Source: CAVVYV01 sp963818205
GTDB taxonomy: Bacteria > Actinomycetota > Thermoleophilia > Solirubrobacterales > 70-9
DNA: 64,000 nucleotides
Direction of reading: 5' to 3'
Assembly: GCA_963818205.1 (NCBI GenBank)
Contig: CAWFRG010000004.1
Location: forward strand, 124,001 to 188,000
Below, piece after piece: positions 34,511 to 43,186 of this stretch (the first letter of the stretch is position 1; each line of letters begins with the position of its first letter). The notes beneath the pieces are model-generated. The model was given only the letters and a program-made list of their open reading frames with translations, ran no database searches and was not told the origin of the DNA. Position numbers and translations under genes: made by a program.

Positions 34511-34912
34511 CGGCGAGACCGGCCTCGCGACGGGCGGCCGCCTCGTCGGTGAATCCATGGAACTCGGTCACCATGGTCGTCGTCGTCATAGCGGTAGATC
34601 TGCGGGAACGCCACGATCGACCTCCATCCCCTCGCGGGCCCTGGCGGGAACTTGACTCCACGAGGATCTGCTCCCGGGCGCTCATCGATCACGCGCTCGA
34701 TCTCGAGCGAGATCTCGCTCCCAGGGGTCGACGAAGCTCTGGAAGAAGCGCCGCACGCCCTCCCGCCCCTCATAGACGGGTTCGAGGTCAGGGAAGAAGG
34801 GATCGATTCGCCAGACGACGTCGGGATGCAGAACGTCGAGAACCGCCTCGTAGTCGCGGGCGTTCCAGCGCTCGATCGCCGAACGCATCCGGGTCAGCTG
34901 CTCGCTCTCCAC
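34503..34912 (-). pseudogene. SnoaL-like protein gene with several frameshifts
   Basis: From a GTG at 34912 the frame reads a SnoaL/NTF2-like N-terminus (MRSAIERWNARDYEAVLDV, VYEGREGVRRFFQSFVDPW). Then similarity hops between frames: EISLEIERVIDE, REQILVE, ARAREGMEVD, AFPQIYRYDDD and MVTEFHGFTDEAAARREAG, ending at a TGA at 34505. I count about five one- or two-base indels between 34560 and 34725. All pieces are in the right order and well preserved, so the intact protein would be about 135 residues. Recent decay or base-calling errors both fit; error is likelier. Confidence 0.75.
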
Positions 34913-34916
34913 CGGA

Positions 34917-35372
34917 CTAGGCCGAGAGGGCGTCGAAGATCAGGTTGGCGCCGGGGATCTCGCGTGGGCGAGGGTGCCGCGTAGGACCAGCGGACGACGC
35001 CGTCCTCGACCAGGACCAGGGAGCGGTTGCCGTGGTCGCGCATTCTCGACCCAGGCGCCGTAGGCGCGGGAGACCTCGCCCTTCGGGTTGAAGTCGGCGA
35101 GCAGCGGCATCGTCAGGCCGAGCTGCTCCCGGAAGGCGCGGTGGGCGTACTTGGAGTCGACGCTGATCCCGACCAGACTCGCGCCCCTCGGCCTCGATCT
35201 CCCCGAGCACCTCCTGGTAGAGGCTGAGCTGGTCGGTGCAGACCGGGCTGAAGTCGAGCGGGTAGAAGGCGAGCACCAGCTTGCGGCCGGCGAAGTCGCC
35301 GAGCGTCACCTCGTCCCCGTCCTGATTAGGCAGGGAGAAGTCGGGGGCGTCGGCGCCCGGCTCGATCATCAA
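34917..35372 (-). pseudogene. AhpE/Bcp-like peroxiredoxin gene with frameshifts
   Basis: The N-terminal 60 residues are intact (DAPDFSLPNQDGDEVTLGDF, LDFSPVCTDQLSLY with the peroxidatic Cys). After GEIEA the frame breaks near 35190; the continuation GASLVGISVDSKYAHRAF and LADFNPKGEVSRAYGAWVE is in a second frame, breaks again near 35040 (RDHGNRSLVLVEDGVVRWS) and near 34955, returning to EIPGANLIFDALSA and a stop. Three indels restore a protein of about 155 residues. It follows rpsO and overlaps no gene. Confidence 0.78.
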
Positions 35373-35377
35373 GCCCG

Positions 35378-35647
35378 CTAGTGGCGCAGGCCGAGCTCGC
35401 CGACCAGCGAGCGGTAGCGCTCGAGGTCGCTGCTCTCCAGGTAGCGCAGCAGGCGGCGGCGCTTGCCCACCATCTTCAGCAACCCGCGCCTGGAGTGGTG
35501 GTCCTTGCTGTGGGCGCGCAGGTGCTCGGTGAGCTCGTTGATCCGGGCCGTGAGGAGGGCGATCTGGACCTCGGCGGAGCCGGTGTCCTCGCCGGAGCGC
35601 CCGTACTTGCCGATCAGCTCGGCCTTCCTGTCCTTGGCTAGCGGCAC
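35378..35647 (-). CDS. rpsO: Ribosomal protein S15
   Basis: 89 residues from a GTG at 35647. The S15 signature is complete: LIGKYGRSGEDTGSAEVQIA, the LTARINELTEHLRAHSKDHH segment and GLLKMVGKRRRLLRYLESSD. It binds 16S rRNA early in small-subunit assembly and, in many bacteria, its own mRNA leader. ribF lies 17 bases upstream. The larger open frame extending to 36592 is only the antisense-free shadow of ribF and was discarded. Confidence 0.96.
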   Translation of the reverse strand: MPLAKDRKAELIGKYGRSGEDTGSAEVQIALLTARINELTEHLRAHSKDHHSRRGLLKMVGKRRRLLRYLESSDLERYRSLVGELGLRH

Positions 35648-35664
35648 GACGGAAAGAGTAGCGG

Positions 35665-36558
35665 TCAGGAAGCGGCGCGCTCGTAGCGGGCGCAGACCTC
35701 GCGCGCCTGGGCGACGTCCTGATTCATCGCCGCGATCAGCTCCTCGGCGCTCGGGAACCGACGCTCGCCGCGGAGCCGCCGGACGAAGGCCACCCGCAGG
35801 GTTCGCCCGTAGAGGTCGCCGTCGAAATCGATCAGGTAGGCCTCGACCAGGAGGCCGCGGCCGGTTTCGAACGTGGGCCGGACGCCGACGTTGACCGCGG
35901 CTGCGTGTCCGTTGGCGAAGGCGGCGTAGACGCCGTGCCCGGGTACCACCAGCCGGTCGTCGGGAACCAGGTTGGCGGTGGGGAAGCCCAGGTCGCGCCC
36001 CCGGCGATCGCCCTCGACCACTTCGCCCTCGAGCATGAACGGGGCGCCGAGGCAGCGCATCGCGGCCTCCACCTCGCCAGCGGCGATCAGCGCCCTCACC
36101 CGGCTGGAGGAGACGGTCTCGCCGTCGACCTCGACCAGGGGAACCACCCGGGTCTCGAACTCGTCGTGCGAGGCGAGCATCTCGGGGTCCCCCTTCGCCT
36201 TCGCACCGAAGCGGAAGTTCTCCCCCACCGAGACCCGCTTGGCGCCGAGCCGCTCGACCAGGATCCTCTTGATGAAGTCCTCGGCCGAGAGCCGCGAGAA
36301 CTCGCGGTCGAAGGGGATCACCACCATCTCCTCCACCCCGAGCCCGTCGATCACGTCGCGCTTCACATCCGCGGGCATGATCAGCTTCGGCGCCGCCTCC
36401 GGGCGGAGCACGGTCAGCGGGTGCGGGTCGAAGGTCAGCACCGTGTCGGCGTCGTCGATCACCGCCCGATGCCCCTTGTGGACGCCGTCGAACACCCCAA
36501 TCGCGACGTGCCGGTCCTTCGGCTGCGCGTCCGGAAGCTTCGTCACCTTGATCGTCAT
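35665..36558 (-). CDS. ribF: Bifunctional riboflavin kinase/FMN adenylyltransferase
   Basis: 297 residues. The N-terminal nucleotidyltransferase domain has VAIGVFDGVHKGHRAVI (the HxGH-type motif) near residue 18 and VSVGENFRFGAKAKGD near 110; the C-terminal riboflavin kinase domain has GRDLGFPTANLVPDD near 187 and VNVGVRPTFETG. It makes FMN and FAD. The ATG at 36558 overlaps the truB stop by four bases, the usual truB-ribF-rpsO order. Confidence 0.96.
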   Translation of the reverse strand: MTIKVTKLPDAQPKDRHVAIGVFDGVHKGHRAVIDDADTVLTFDPHPLTVLRPEAAPKLIMPADVKRDVIDGLGVEEMVVIPFDREFSRLSAEDFIKRILVERLGAKRVSVGENFRFGAKAKGDPEMLASHDEFETRVVPLVEVDGETVSSSRVRALIAAGEVEAAMRCLGAPFMLEGEVVEGDRRGRDLGFPTANLVPDDRLVVPGHGVYAAFANGHAAAVNVGVRPTFETGRGLLVEAYLIDFDGDLYGRTLRVAFVRRLRGERRFPSAEELIAAMNQDVAQAREVCARYERAAS

Positions 36559-37382
36559 ACGAGCACCACTTCGGGGCGCAGATTGTCACCATCTGGGCGC
36601 GCGACTGCGATCAGGCGTCCATCGTGAGTCAGCCGAACCCTCGTGGTCAGGTCTTGCAATACGACATGTGGCAATGCAAGACCTGACCCCAGGGGTAGCG
36701 CGACGCCGTGGCTCACTGGATCGGCTTCCTGGTCGGTTAGCTCCCGTTCAGGGAGGAATGACATCAGCTTCTCGACCGAGACCTCCTCCGGGTCACCAAC
36801 CGGAACCTGGAACGGGCCGATCGCCGTCCGCCGCAGCGACTCGCAGTAGGCGTCCTCGAGGGTCTCGAGCAGGGTGCGGACGTAGGTGCCCGATGAGCAC
36901 TCGATCTCGAAGCTGGCGCGCTCGGCGTCATTGTCGAGCAGCTCGGCCCGGTGGACGGTCACCGTGCGTGTCGGCGTCTCCACCTCCTCCCCGCGGTGCG
37001 CCTTACGGTAGAGCCGCTCGCCCTCGACCTTGACCGCGGAGGTCATCGGCACTCGCTGCTCGACCGCGCCGATGGGCAGCTCGAGCCGCTCGGGGATGCG
37101 GCCGGTCTCGCTCAGCTCTCCGTCCGGGTCCCCGGTGGAGGAGCGCCAGCCGAGGCGGGCGGTGGCGAGGTAGGTCTTCGCCAGCGGCATCAGATAGCGC
37201 TGCAGCCTGGTGGCGCGCCCAAGCAGAACGATCAGGAGCCCGGTCGCGAACGGGTCGAGGGTGCCGGCGTGCCCGACCTTGCCGCCGCCCTCCGTGCGAA
37301 CCCGGGCGACCACGTCGTGGGAGGTGACGCCGGCGGGCTTGTCGACCAGGATGCCGGCCCCCGATCTCGCCTCGGGATTCAG
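36555..37382 (-). CDS. truB: tRNA pseudouridine(55) synthase; CTG start
   Basis: 275 residues if started at CTG 37382. TruB makes pseudouridine 55 in the T loop. The catalytic Asp is in GHAGTLDPFATG, followed by KTYLATARLGW and SGTYVRTLLETL. The first canonical codon, a GTG at 37313, would remove the conserved motif GILVDKPAGVTSHDVV. That motif is intact in frame back to a CTG which overlaps the TGA of nrnA (CTGA), the same four-base register as ATGA/GTGA overlaps elsewhere here. No ATG, GTG or TTG exists further up in frame, so CTG is the likely start. Confidence 0.93.
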   Translation of the reverse strand: MNPEARSGAGILVDKPAGVTSHDVVARVRTEGGGKVGHAGTLDPFATGLLIVLLGRATRLQRYLMPLAKTYLATARLGWRSSTGDPDGELSETGRIPERLELPIGAVEQRVPMTSAVKVEGERLYRKAHRGEEVETPTRTVTVHRAELLDNDAERASFEIECSSGTYVRTLLETLEDAYCESLRRTAIGPFQVPVGDPEEVSVEKLMSFLPERELTDQEADPVSHGVALPLGSGLALPHVVLQDLTTRVRLTHDGRLIAVARPDGDNLRPEVVLV

Positions 37383-38377
37383 AGCTGCGAGCGAACCTCG
37401 TCCCGCAGGAACTCCACCACCTGCGGGTACGGAAGGTCCGTGCCGAATCCCGCAGCGCGGCGATGACCACCACCACCGTGCTTGCGGGCGATCGCCGAGA
37501 CGTCGACCCGGCCGTCGGTCGAGCGCAGGCTGACCTTACGGGCGGCGCGGCCGCCATCGGCCTGGTCGCGGACAACGGCCGCGATCGCCGTTCCGTCGAT
37601 GGTCCGAAGGTGATCGATGATTCCCTCGGTCAGCGGCTCGCTCGCTCCGGTCTCCCGGTAGTCATCGGCCGAGAGGTAGGTGACCGACAGCAGCCCGTCC
37701 TCGAACCGCTCGATTCCCTCCAGCGCCCTCGCCACCAGCTTCAGCTTCTCGAGCGGAGCGTGCTCGTAGAGGCGGCGGTAGGTCCCGTTGACGTCGACGC
37801 CGGCCTCGATCAGGGCCGCGGCCATCCGGTGCGAGCGGGCGTCCGCGTTCTCGTACATGAAGTTCCCGGTGTCGGTGATCAGCCCCACATACAGGGCGCT
37901 GGCCATCTCCAGGGTGAGCTCGACCCCCAGAAGCCCCGCGAGCTCGTAGAGGATCTCGGCGGTGCAGGAGGCATCGACGTCGACCAGGTTCACCGTTCCG
38001 AAACGGGTGTTGTCGTGGTGGTGGTCGATGTTGAGGACCGTGTTCTCGCCCTCGCGCAGAAAGCCGACCGGCATCCGGTCGATGTTCCCGCAATCGAGGA
38101 AGATCACCACCCGGTCGGCGAGGTCCGCGGGAGGCTCGTGGAAGACCTCCTCCAACGGCAGGAAGCGGTACTCGACCGGGAGCGGGAACTCCTTCGCAGC
38201 CAGGAACATCACCGAGTCCTTGCCGAGCGCCTCGAGGATGTCATGCATCGCCAGCAGCGAGCCGAGCGCGTCTCCGTCGGGGTTCTCGTGGGTGGTGAGA
38301 AGGAATCGCTCCCCTTGGCGGATCTCGTCCGCCACCTGCTCCAGCTCGGTGCTCAAGAGCTCCGTCGCCTCGGTCAT
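37379..38377 (-). CDS. nrnA: DHH/DHHA1 phosphoesterase (NrnA type)
   Basis: 332 residues. NrnA-type enzymes degrade short oligoribonucleotides and dephosphorylate pAp. Motifs: THENPDGDALGS near residue 30, the second Asp in FLDCGNIDR, DHHHDN near 118 and LITDTGNFMYEN near 170; the C-terminal DHHA1 domain carries RKHGGGGHRRAAGFG. The ATG overlaps the rbfA stop by four bases, and its stop overlaps the truB CTG. The rbfA-nrnA-truB-ribF order is common in Gram-positive bacteria. Confidence 0.93.
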   Translation of the reverse strand: MTEATELLSTELEQVADEIRQGERFLLTTHENPDGDALGSLLAMHDILEALGKDSVMFLAAKEFPLPVEYRFLPLEEVFHEPPADLADRVVIFLDCGNIDRMPVGFLREGENTVLNIDHHHDNTRFGTVNLVDVDASCTAEILYELAGLLGVELTLEMASALYVGLITDTGNFMYENADARSHRMAAALIEAGVDVNGTYRRLYEHAPLEKLKLVARALEGIERFEDGLLSVTYLSADDYRETGASEPLTEGIIDHLRTIDGTAIAAVVRDQADGGRAARKVSLRSTDGRVDVSAIARKHGGGGHRRAAGFGTDLPYPQVVEFLRDEVRSQL

Positions 38378-38706
38378 TGGTCTAGGAGGCGAGAGATGCG
38401 GACGCCGCGGTCGACGCTCTCGTCGTAGTGGAAGGTCAGCGTCGGGGTCCGCTTCATCCGCAGCTCCGCGGCGATCCGCCCCTGGAGGAACCCGTGGGAG
38501 GAGCGCAGCCCGGCGAGGGCCTTCTCACGCTCGGCCTCGCCGCCGAGCACGCTGACATACACCCGCGCGGTGCGGAGGTCGGGGGAGGTGTCTACATCGG
38601 TGACTGTCACGAATCCAATCCGCGGGTCCTTCAGGTCGGTCGCGATGACCTCGCCGAGGACCTGACGGATCACTTCGTTGACTCGGCGCATCCTTGGGGT
38701 GGCCAT
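38374..38706 (-). CDS. rbfA: Ribosome-binding factor A
   Basis: 110 residues, the usual size. RbfA is a small KH-like protein that aids late maturation of the 30S subunit. Visible: RMRRVNEVIRQVLGEVI near the start, DPRIGFVTVTDVDTSPDLR and a C-terminal RIAAELRMKRTPTLTFHYDES. The frame is open to 38775, but the family begins at MATPRMRRVNE, so the ATG at 38706 is used. It sits between the DUF503 gene and nrnA. Confidence 0.95.
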   Translation of the reverse strand: MATPRMRRVNEVIRQVLGEVIATDLKDPRIGFVTVTDVDTSPDLRTARVYVSVLGGEAEREKALAGLRSSHGFLQGRIAAELRMKRTPTLTFHYDESVDRGVRISRLLDQ

Positions 38707-38771
38707 CCCCGTCCCGACGATAACAGCAAGGGGAGCCGCACCCTGGTGATCCCGATTACGGCACGGGATAC

Positions 38772-39071
38772 TCAATTTCGGAGGTCATCAAGACTAAGTA
38801 GGTCACGGTCGAAGGCGCAGCCGTCGGGACAGCGGCTCTCGATGAACCGGACGAGGCCGTCGGCGCGGTCGCCGACCTGCCCGTCGCCGACCAGCGCGCA
38901 GATCAGGGTCGACCGCTGCCACTTGTCCTGACCGTCCACCTCGGCGACCGAGGCGCCGAAGCGCTGGCGCAGCTGCGCCTTCAGCGAGTGGATCAGCTTC
39001 CGCTTTCCCTTCAGGTCCTGGACCTCACCGAAATGAAGCCGGGCCTCGATCACGCAGACGAACGCGTCCAC
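38772..39071 (-). CDS. DUF503 family protein
   Basis: 99 residues from a GTG at 39071. The family pattern is seen: an N-terminal VCVIEARLHFGEVQDLKGKR strand, the basic KLIHSLKAQLRQRFGASVAE segment and WQRSTLICALVGD. DUF503 proteins are small, of unknown function, and in Gram-positive bacteria typically lie between infB and rbfA exactly as here, hinting at a role in translation or ribosome assembly. It starts ten bases after infB stops. Confidence 0.85.
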   Translation of the reverse strand: MDAFVCVIEARLHFGEVQDLKGKRKLIHSLKAQLRQRFGASVAEVDGQDKWQRSTLICALVGDGQVGDRADGLVRFIESRCPDGCAFDRDLLSLDDLRN

Positions 39072-39081
39072 AGAGTGGACG

Positions 39082-41274
39082 CTACTCCAGGGTCTGTTCG
39101 ACCTGCTTGACCTCGAAGAACTCGAGGACGTCGCCCTCCTTGATGTCGGCAAAGCCCTCGAGCACGATCCCGCACTCGAGCCCCTCCTCGACCTCCTGGA
39201 CGTTGTCCTTGAAGCGGCGCAGCGAGCCGACCTTGCCGCTCCAGACGATCGTCCCCTCGCGGACGAGGCGGACATTGGCGGTCCGGGTGACCTTGCCGTC
39301 GGTGACCACACAGCCGGCGATCGTGCCAACGCGAGAGGCCTTGAAGGTCTGCTTGACCTCGGCCTGGCCGAGGGCCTCCTCGACCTCCTCGGGCTCGAGC
39401 AGGCCCTCCATCGCCGCCCGCAGCTCCTCGGTCACCTTGTAGATCACCGTGTAGGTGCGGATGTCGATCCCCTCTCGGTCGGCGGCGCGGCGGGCCTCGG
39501 CGAGCGGCCGGACGTTGAAGCCGATGATCACCGCGTCGGAGGCCGAGGCGAGCATCACGTCGGACTCGTTGACCCCACCGGTCTGGGCGTGGATGACGTT
39601 GACCGGCACCTGCTCCTGGGGCAGCTTGGCGATCTCGTCCTGGAGCGCCTCCAGGGAGCCTGCGACATCCGCCTTGAGGACGATATTGAGCTCCTTGAGC
39701 TCGCCCTCACGGGCCTTCGAGAAGACCTCCTCGAGGGTGACCTTGCGCGCCTGACGGCGCGCCAGTTGCTCGGTCTTCAGCCGGGTCTCGCGCTCCTGGG
39801 CGAGTGAGCGCGCCTGGCGCTCGTTCTCGACCACCTGGAAGTGCTCGCCCGCCTCAGTGACTCCATCGAAGCCGAGCACCTCGACCGGCTCCCCAGGCGT
39901 CGCCTCCTCGACCCGCTCCCCCTTGTCGTCGAGCATCGCCCGGACCTTGCCCCACTGGGGCCCGGCGACGATCGCGTCGCCCACTCGCAGCGTTCCCCGC
40001 TGCACCAGCAGCCCGACCACCGGGCCACGGCCCGGATCGAGCTCGGACTCGACCACGGTGCCCGAGGCCGGCGCGTTCGGGTTGGCGCCGAGCTCCTCGA
40101 GGTCAGAGACCAGCAGGATCATCTCCAGCAGGTTGTCGAGGCCGTCCTTGGTCTTCGCGGAGACATCGGCGTAGACGGTGTCCCCGCCCCACTCCTCAGG
40201 ATTGAGCTCGTGTCCGGCGAGCTCGGTGCGCACCCGGTTCGGGTCGGCGCCCTCCTTGTCGACCTTGTTGACCGCGACCAGGATCGGCACCTGGGCGGCG
40301 CGCGCGTGGTCGATCGCCTCGATCGTCTGCGGCATCACTCCGTCGTCGGCGGCGACCACGATCACGGCGACGTCGGTGACCGAGGCGCCGCGAGCCCGCA
40401 TCGCGGTGAACGCCTCGTGTCCGGGGGTGTCGAGGAAAGTGATCGTCTTGCCGTCGTGGTTCACCTGGTAGGCGCCGATGTGCTGGGTGATGCCGCCGGC
40501 CTCGCCCGCCGCGACCTGCGTCTGGCGGATCGCGTCGAGCAGAGAGGTCTTGCCGTGGTCGACGTGGCCCATCACCGTGATCACCGGTGGGCGGTCGGCG
40601 AGGTCGCCCTCCTCGTCCTCGGTCTGGGGGAGCTCGACCTCCTCCTCGGCCGCGGTGACGATCTCGATCTTGCGATCGAACTCCTTCGCGATCGCCTCCA
40701 CCGACTCGTCGGCGAGGGTCTGGGTGAGGGTCGCCATCTGACCCTCCTTCATCAGGGCCTTGATCACCTCCGCGGCTGAGAGCCCCAGCGACTCCGCCAC
40801 CTCGCGCACGGTGGCGCCGGAGTTGACCTTGATCGCCGGCGCCTCCTCGGGCTGCTTCGGCGTCTTGTCCTCGGGCTCCTCGAGCAGCGGCCGGCGGCGG
40901 CGTCCGCCGCGGCGGCGCGGCGGCCGGGGCGGCGGCTGAGTCTTGGCGATGTGATCGCGACGGGCGGCCTGAGAGTCGATCACCACGCGCCGGCGGCGCT
41001 TGGGCGCAGCCGTCTTCGCGGGGGCGGGCTTGGCGGTCCCGGACTCCGCCTCCTTCGTCGCAGCCTCGCCGTCGGAGGTCTTCTTCGCCGCGGGCTTGGT
41101 CTTGGTCGCGGTGGCGCCGTCCCCGGCCCCCTTCAGCGCCGCCAGTGCGTCGGACTCCTCGACGTTCGACTGGGCGGCCTTCGCCTCGATTCCCGCAGCC
41201 GCCAGTGCGGCCAGGACCTCCTTGCTGGTCAGGCCCTTGGCCTTCGCAATCTCGTGGACTCGCTTCTTCGCCAC
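39082..41274 (-). CDS. infB: Translation initiation factor IF-2
   Basis: 730 residues. An N-terminal IF2N motif (MAKKRVHEIAKAKGLTSKEV) is followed by a basic, Ala/Lys-rich linker and a second IF2N copy (TVREVAESLGLSAAEVI). The G domain has GHVDHGKTSLL, DTPGHEAFTAM and NKVDKEGAD; domains C1 and C2 follow to the C-terminus. IF-2 delivers initiator tRNA to the ribosome. It lies ten bases after nusA. The ylxR gene that often separates nusA and infB is absent. Confidence 0.96.
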   Translation of the reverse strand: MAKKRVHEIAKAKGLTSKEVLAALAAAGIEAKAAQSNVEESDALAALKGAGDGATATKTKPAAKKTSDGEAATKEAESGTAKPAPAKTAAPKRRRRVVIDSQAARRDHIAKTQPPPRPPRRRGGRRRRPLLEEPEDKTPKQPEEAPAIKVNSGATVREVAESLGLSAAEVIKALMKEGQMATLTQTLADESVEAIAKEFDRKIEIVTAAEEEVELPQTEDEEGDLADRPPVITVMGHVDHGKTSLLDAIRQTQVAAGEAGGITQHIGAYQVNHDGKTITFLDTPGHEAFTAMRARGASVTDVAVIVVAADDGVMPQTIEAIDHARAAQVPILVAVNKVDKEGADPNRVRTELAGHELNPEEWGGDTVYADVSAKTKDGLDNLLEMILLVSDLEELGANPNAPASGTVVESELDPGRGPVVGLLVQRGTLRVGDAIVAGPQWGKVRAMLDDKGERVEEATPGEPVEVLGFDGVTEAGEHFQVVENERQARSLAQERETRLKTEQLARRQARKVTLEEVFSKAREGELKELNIVLKADVAGSLEALQDEIAKLPQEQVPVNVIHAQTGGVNESDVMLASASDAVIIGFNVRPLAEARRAADREGIDIRTYTVIYKVTEELRAAMEGLLEPEEVEEALGQAEVKQTFKASRVGTIAGCVVTDGKVTRTANVRLVREGTIVWSGKVGSLRRFKDNVQEVEEGLECGIVLEGFADIKEGDVLEFFEVKQVEQTLE

Positions 41275-41284
41275 CTTCTCCTGT

Positions 41285-43186
41285 CTACTCCTCGCTGCCC
41301 TGATCCTCGGCCGCCTTCACCGCGGCCTCCTTCTCCTGGTCGGCGGCCTTCACGGCCGCCTCCTCCTCGTCGACGATCCCCTCCTCCTCCGAGACGAGCT
41401 CGGGCTCCTCATCGTCGGCCACGTCCTCGGCTTCGTCTGCGGGGGTTTCCGGACTCGGCTGGGACCCGTCCGACTCGGCCGCCGGCTCCTGCTCAGGCTC
41501 CTCGGCCTCCTCGGCCTCTTCCGTTTCATCGGGCGCCTCTGCCTCTGCCTCTGGGGTCTCTTCGGCCTCCTCAACGTCTTCGGCCTCCGCGGCTTCCTCC
41601 TCGGCCTCGTCAGGCTCTTCAGCCGCTTCGGCTTCCTCGGCCTTCTCCGCTTCCTCGGCCTCTTCGGCCTCCTCGGGTTCCTCAGCCTCAGCGGCTTCCT
41701 CAGCCTCCTGCGCTTCCTCGGCCTCCGCCGCGGCGGCCTCGGCCTCCTCCGCCGCCTGGGCCTCGTCGAACTCGCTCTCGGCGCGCTCGACGATCGCCTT
41801 CACCTCGCTCTCGTCGGCGTCGGACCTGGCGAGGGTGGCGATCTCCTCCTCGCTCAGGGGGCCGAGCACCGCCACCTGGTTGGTGGGGAAGCGGGCCAGG
41901 GCCTGGTGCTGGGGCAGGCCGCAGTAGTGGGAGCCCTCCAGGGAGGCGTTGGGACAGCGCCGGCCGGTGGTCAGCACCGCGGCGCAGCGGCCGTCGGAGG
42001 CCTCCTCGCCCTCGTACTCGATCTCCTCCTCTTCCTGGCTGAACTCGGTCTCGGACTTGATGTCGACCTTCCAGCCGGTGAGTCGGGCGGCGAGACGGGC
42101 GTTCTGGCCATCTCGCCCGATCGCCAGCGAGAGCTGGTCGTCGGGAACGATCACGGTCGCCTCCTTGGTCTCGTCGTCGACGAGCACCTCGCGCACCCGG
42201 GCCGGCGAGAGCGCCTTGGCAACGAACCGTGCCGGCTCCTCGTTGTAGGGGATGATGTCGATCTTCTCGCCGCGGAGCTCGGAGACGACCATCCGCACCC
42301 GCGAGCCACGCGGGCCGACGCAGGCGCCAACCGGGTCGACCCCGTCGGCGTGGGAGATCACCGCGATCTTCGAGCGCCAGCCCGGCTCGCGGGCGACCCC
42401 GGTGATCTCGACCAGCTTGTCGGCGATCTCGGGGACCTCGAGCTCGAAAAGCTTCTTGATCAGCTCAGAGTTGCGCCGCGAGACGACGATGCTTGGCCCC
42501 TTGGTCTCGGCGGAGACGTCGGTGATCACCGCCTTCACCCGCATCCCGTGGTCGTAGCGTTCGTTGTAGACCTGCTCGGAGCGCGGCAGCAGAGCCTCGA
42601 CTCGCTCCCGCAGCTGGACCAGGGTGTAGCGGTTGTCGGACTGCTGAATGATCCCGGTGACCAGCTCGCCGACCCGGTCCTTGTAGTCCTCGTACATCAT
42701 CTGCCGCTCGGCCTCCCGGATCCGCTGGAGGATCACCTGCTTCGCGGTCTGGGCGGCGATCCGGCCGAAGTCGTCCGGGGTGACGTCGCGGGTCTTGATC
42801 TGGTCGCGGTAGGGCTCGAGCCGCTCGGGCTCAAGCTCCGGCTCCTCGGGCTCGCGCCGCTCGCCCGTCTCCGGGTCGACGGTGGAGCGGGTGATCTCGA
42901 TCTCGGGCACCTCCTCGCCGGCTGCCTCGGCGGCCTCGGCGGCCTGGAGCTGGTCCTCGAACTGCTCGTCGAGCAGCTTCTTCTCGAGGTCCTCGGGGAC
43001 CATCAGCTCGTAGACCCGGAAGTCGGCGGTGTTGTGGTCGAGCTCGACTCGGGCGTACTTGGCGGCGCCGGGGGTCTTCTTGTAGGCCGAGAGGAGCGCG
43101 TCGGAGAGCGCGTCCATCAGGGTGTCGGCATCAATTCCCTTCTCCTGCTCGAGCGCCTTGACGGCATCGACGATCTCCTGGGTCAT
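41285..43186 (-). CDS. nusA: Transcription factor NusA with a zinc-motif insert and long acidic tail
   Basis: 633 residues, much longer than the 330-350 usual in actinobacteria. The N-terminal domain contains a Glu/Pro-rich insert (about 78-125). S1 (DHGMRVKAVITDVSAETKG) and two KH domains (VGPRGSRVRMVVSELRGEK, SLAIGRDGQNARLAARL) are normal. After KH2 comes a compact motif with Cys401, Cys411, Cys422 and His427 (CAAVLTTGRRCPNA, HYCGLPQH), likely zinc binding. Residues from about 445 to the end are Glu/Ala repeats. NusA controls pausing, termination and antitermination. rimP overlaps its start by four bases. Confidence 0.93.
   Translation of the reverse strand: MTQEIVDAVKALEQEKGIDADTLMDALSDALLSAYKKTPGAAKYARVELDHNTADFRVYELMVPEDLEKKLLDEQFEDQLQAAEAAEAAGEEVPEIEITRSTVDPETGERREPEEPELEPERLEPYRDQIKTRDVTPDDFGRIAAQTAKQVILQRIREAERQMMYEDYKDRVGELVTGIIQQSDNRYTLVQLRERVEALLPRSEQVYNERYDHGMRVKAVITDVSAETKGPSIVVSRRNSELIKKLFELEVPEIADKLVEITGVAREPGWRSKIAVISHADGVDPVGACVGPRGSRVRMVVSELRGEKIDIIPYNEEPARFVAKALSPARVREVLVDDETKEATVIVPDDQLSLAIGRDGQNARLAARLTGWKVDIKSETEFSQEEEEIEYEGEEASDGRCAAVLTTGRRCPNASLEGSHYCGLPQHQALARFPTNQVAVLGPLSEEEIATLARSDADESEVKAIVERAESEFDEAQAAEEAEAAAAEAEEAQEAEEAAEAEEPEEAEEAEEAEKAEEAEAAEEPDEAEEEAAEAEDVEEAEETPEAEAEAPDETEEAEEAEEPEQEPAAESDGSQPSPETPADEAEDVADDEEPELVSEEEGIVDEEEAAVKAADQEKEAAVKAAEDQGSEE

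Noticed and set aside
35378..36592. A long frame joining rpsO to sequence over ribF
   Set aside because: The upstream part is arginine/glycine-rich shadow of ribF; S15 starts at the GTG at 35647.
41480..41760. Short direct repeats suggesting a CRISPR array
   Set aside because: They are the imperfect Glu/Ala codon repeats of the NusA tail, without unique spacers.
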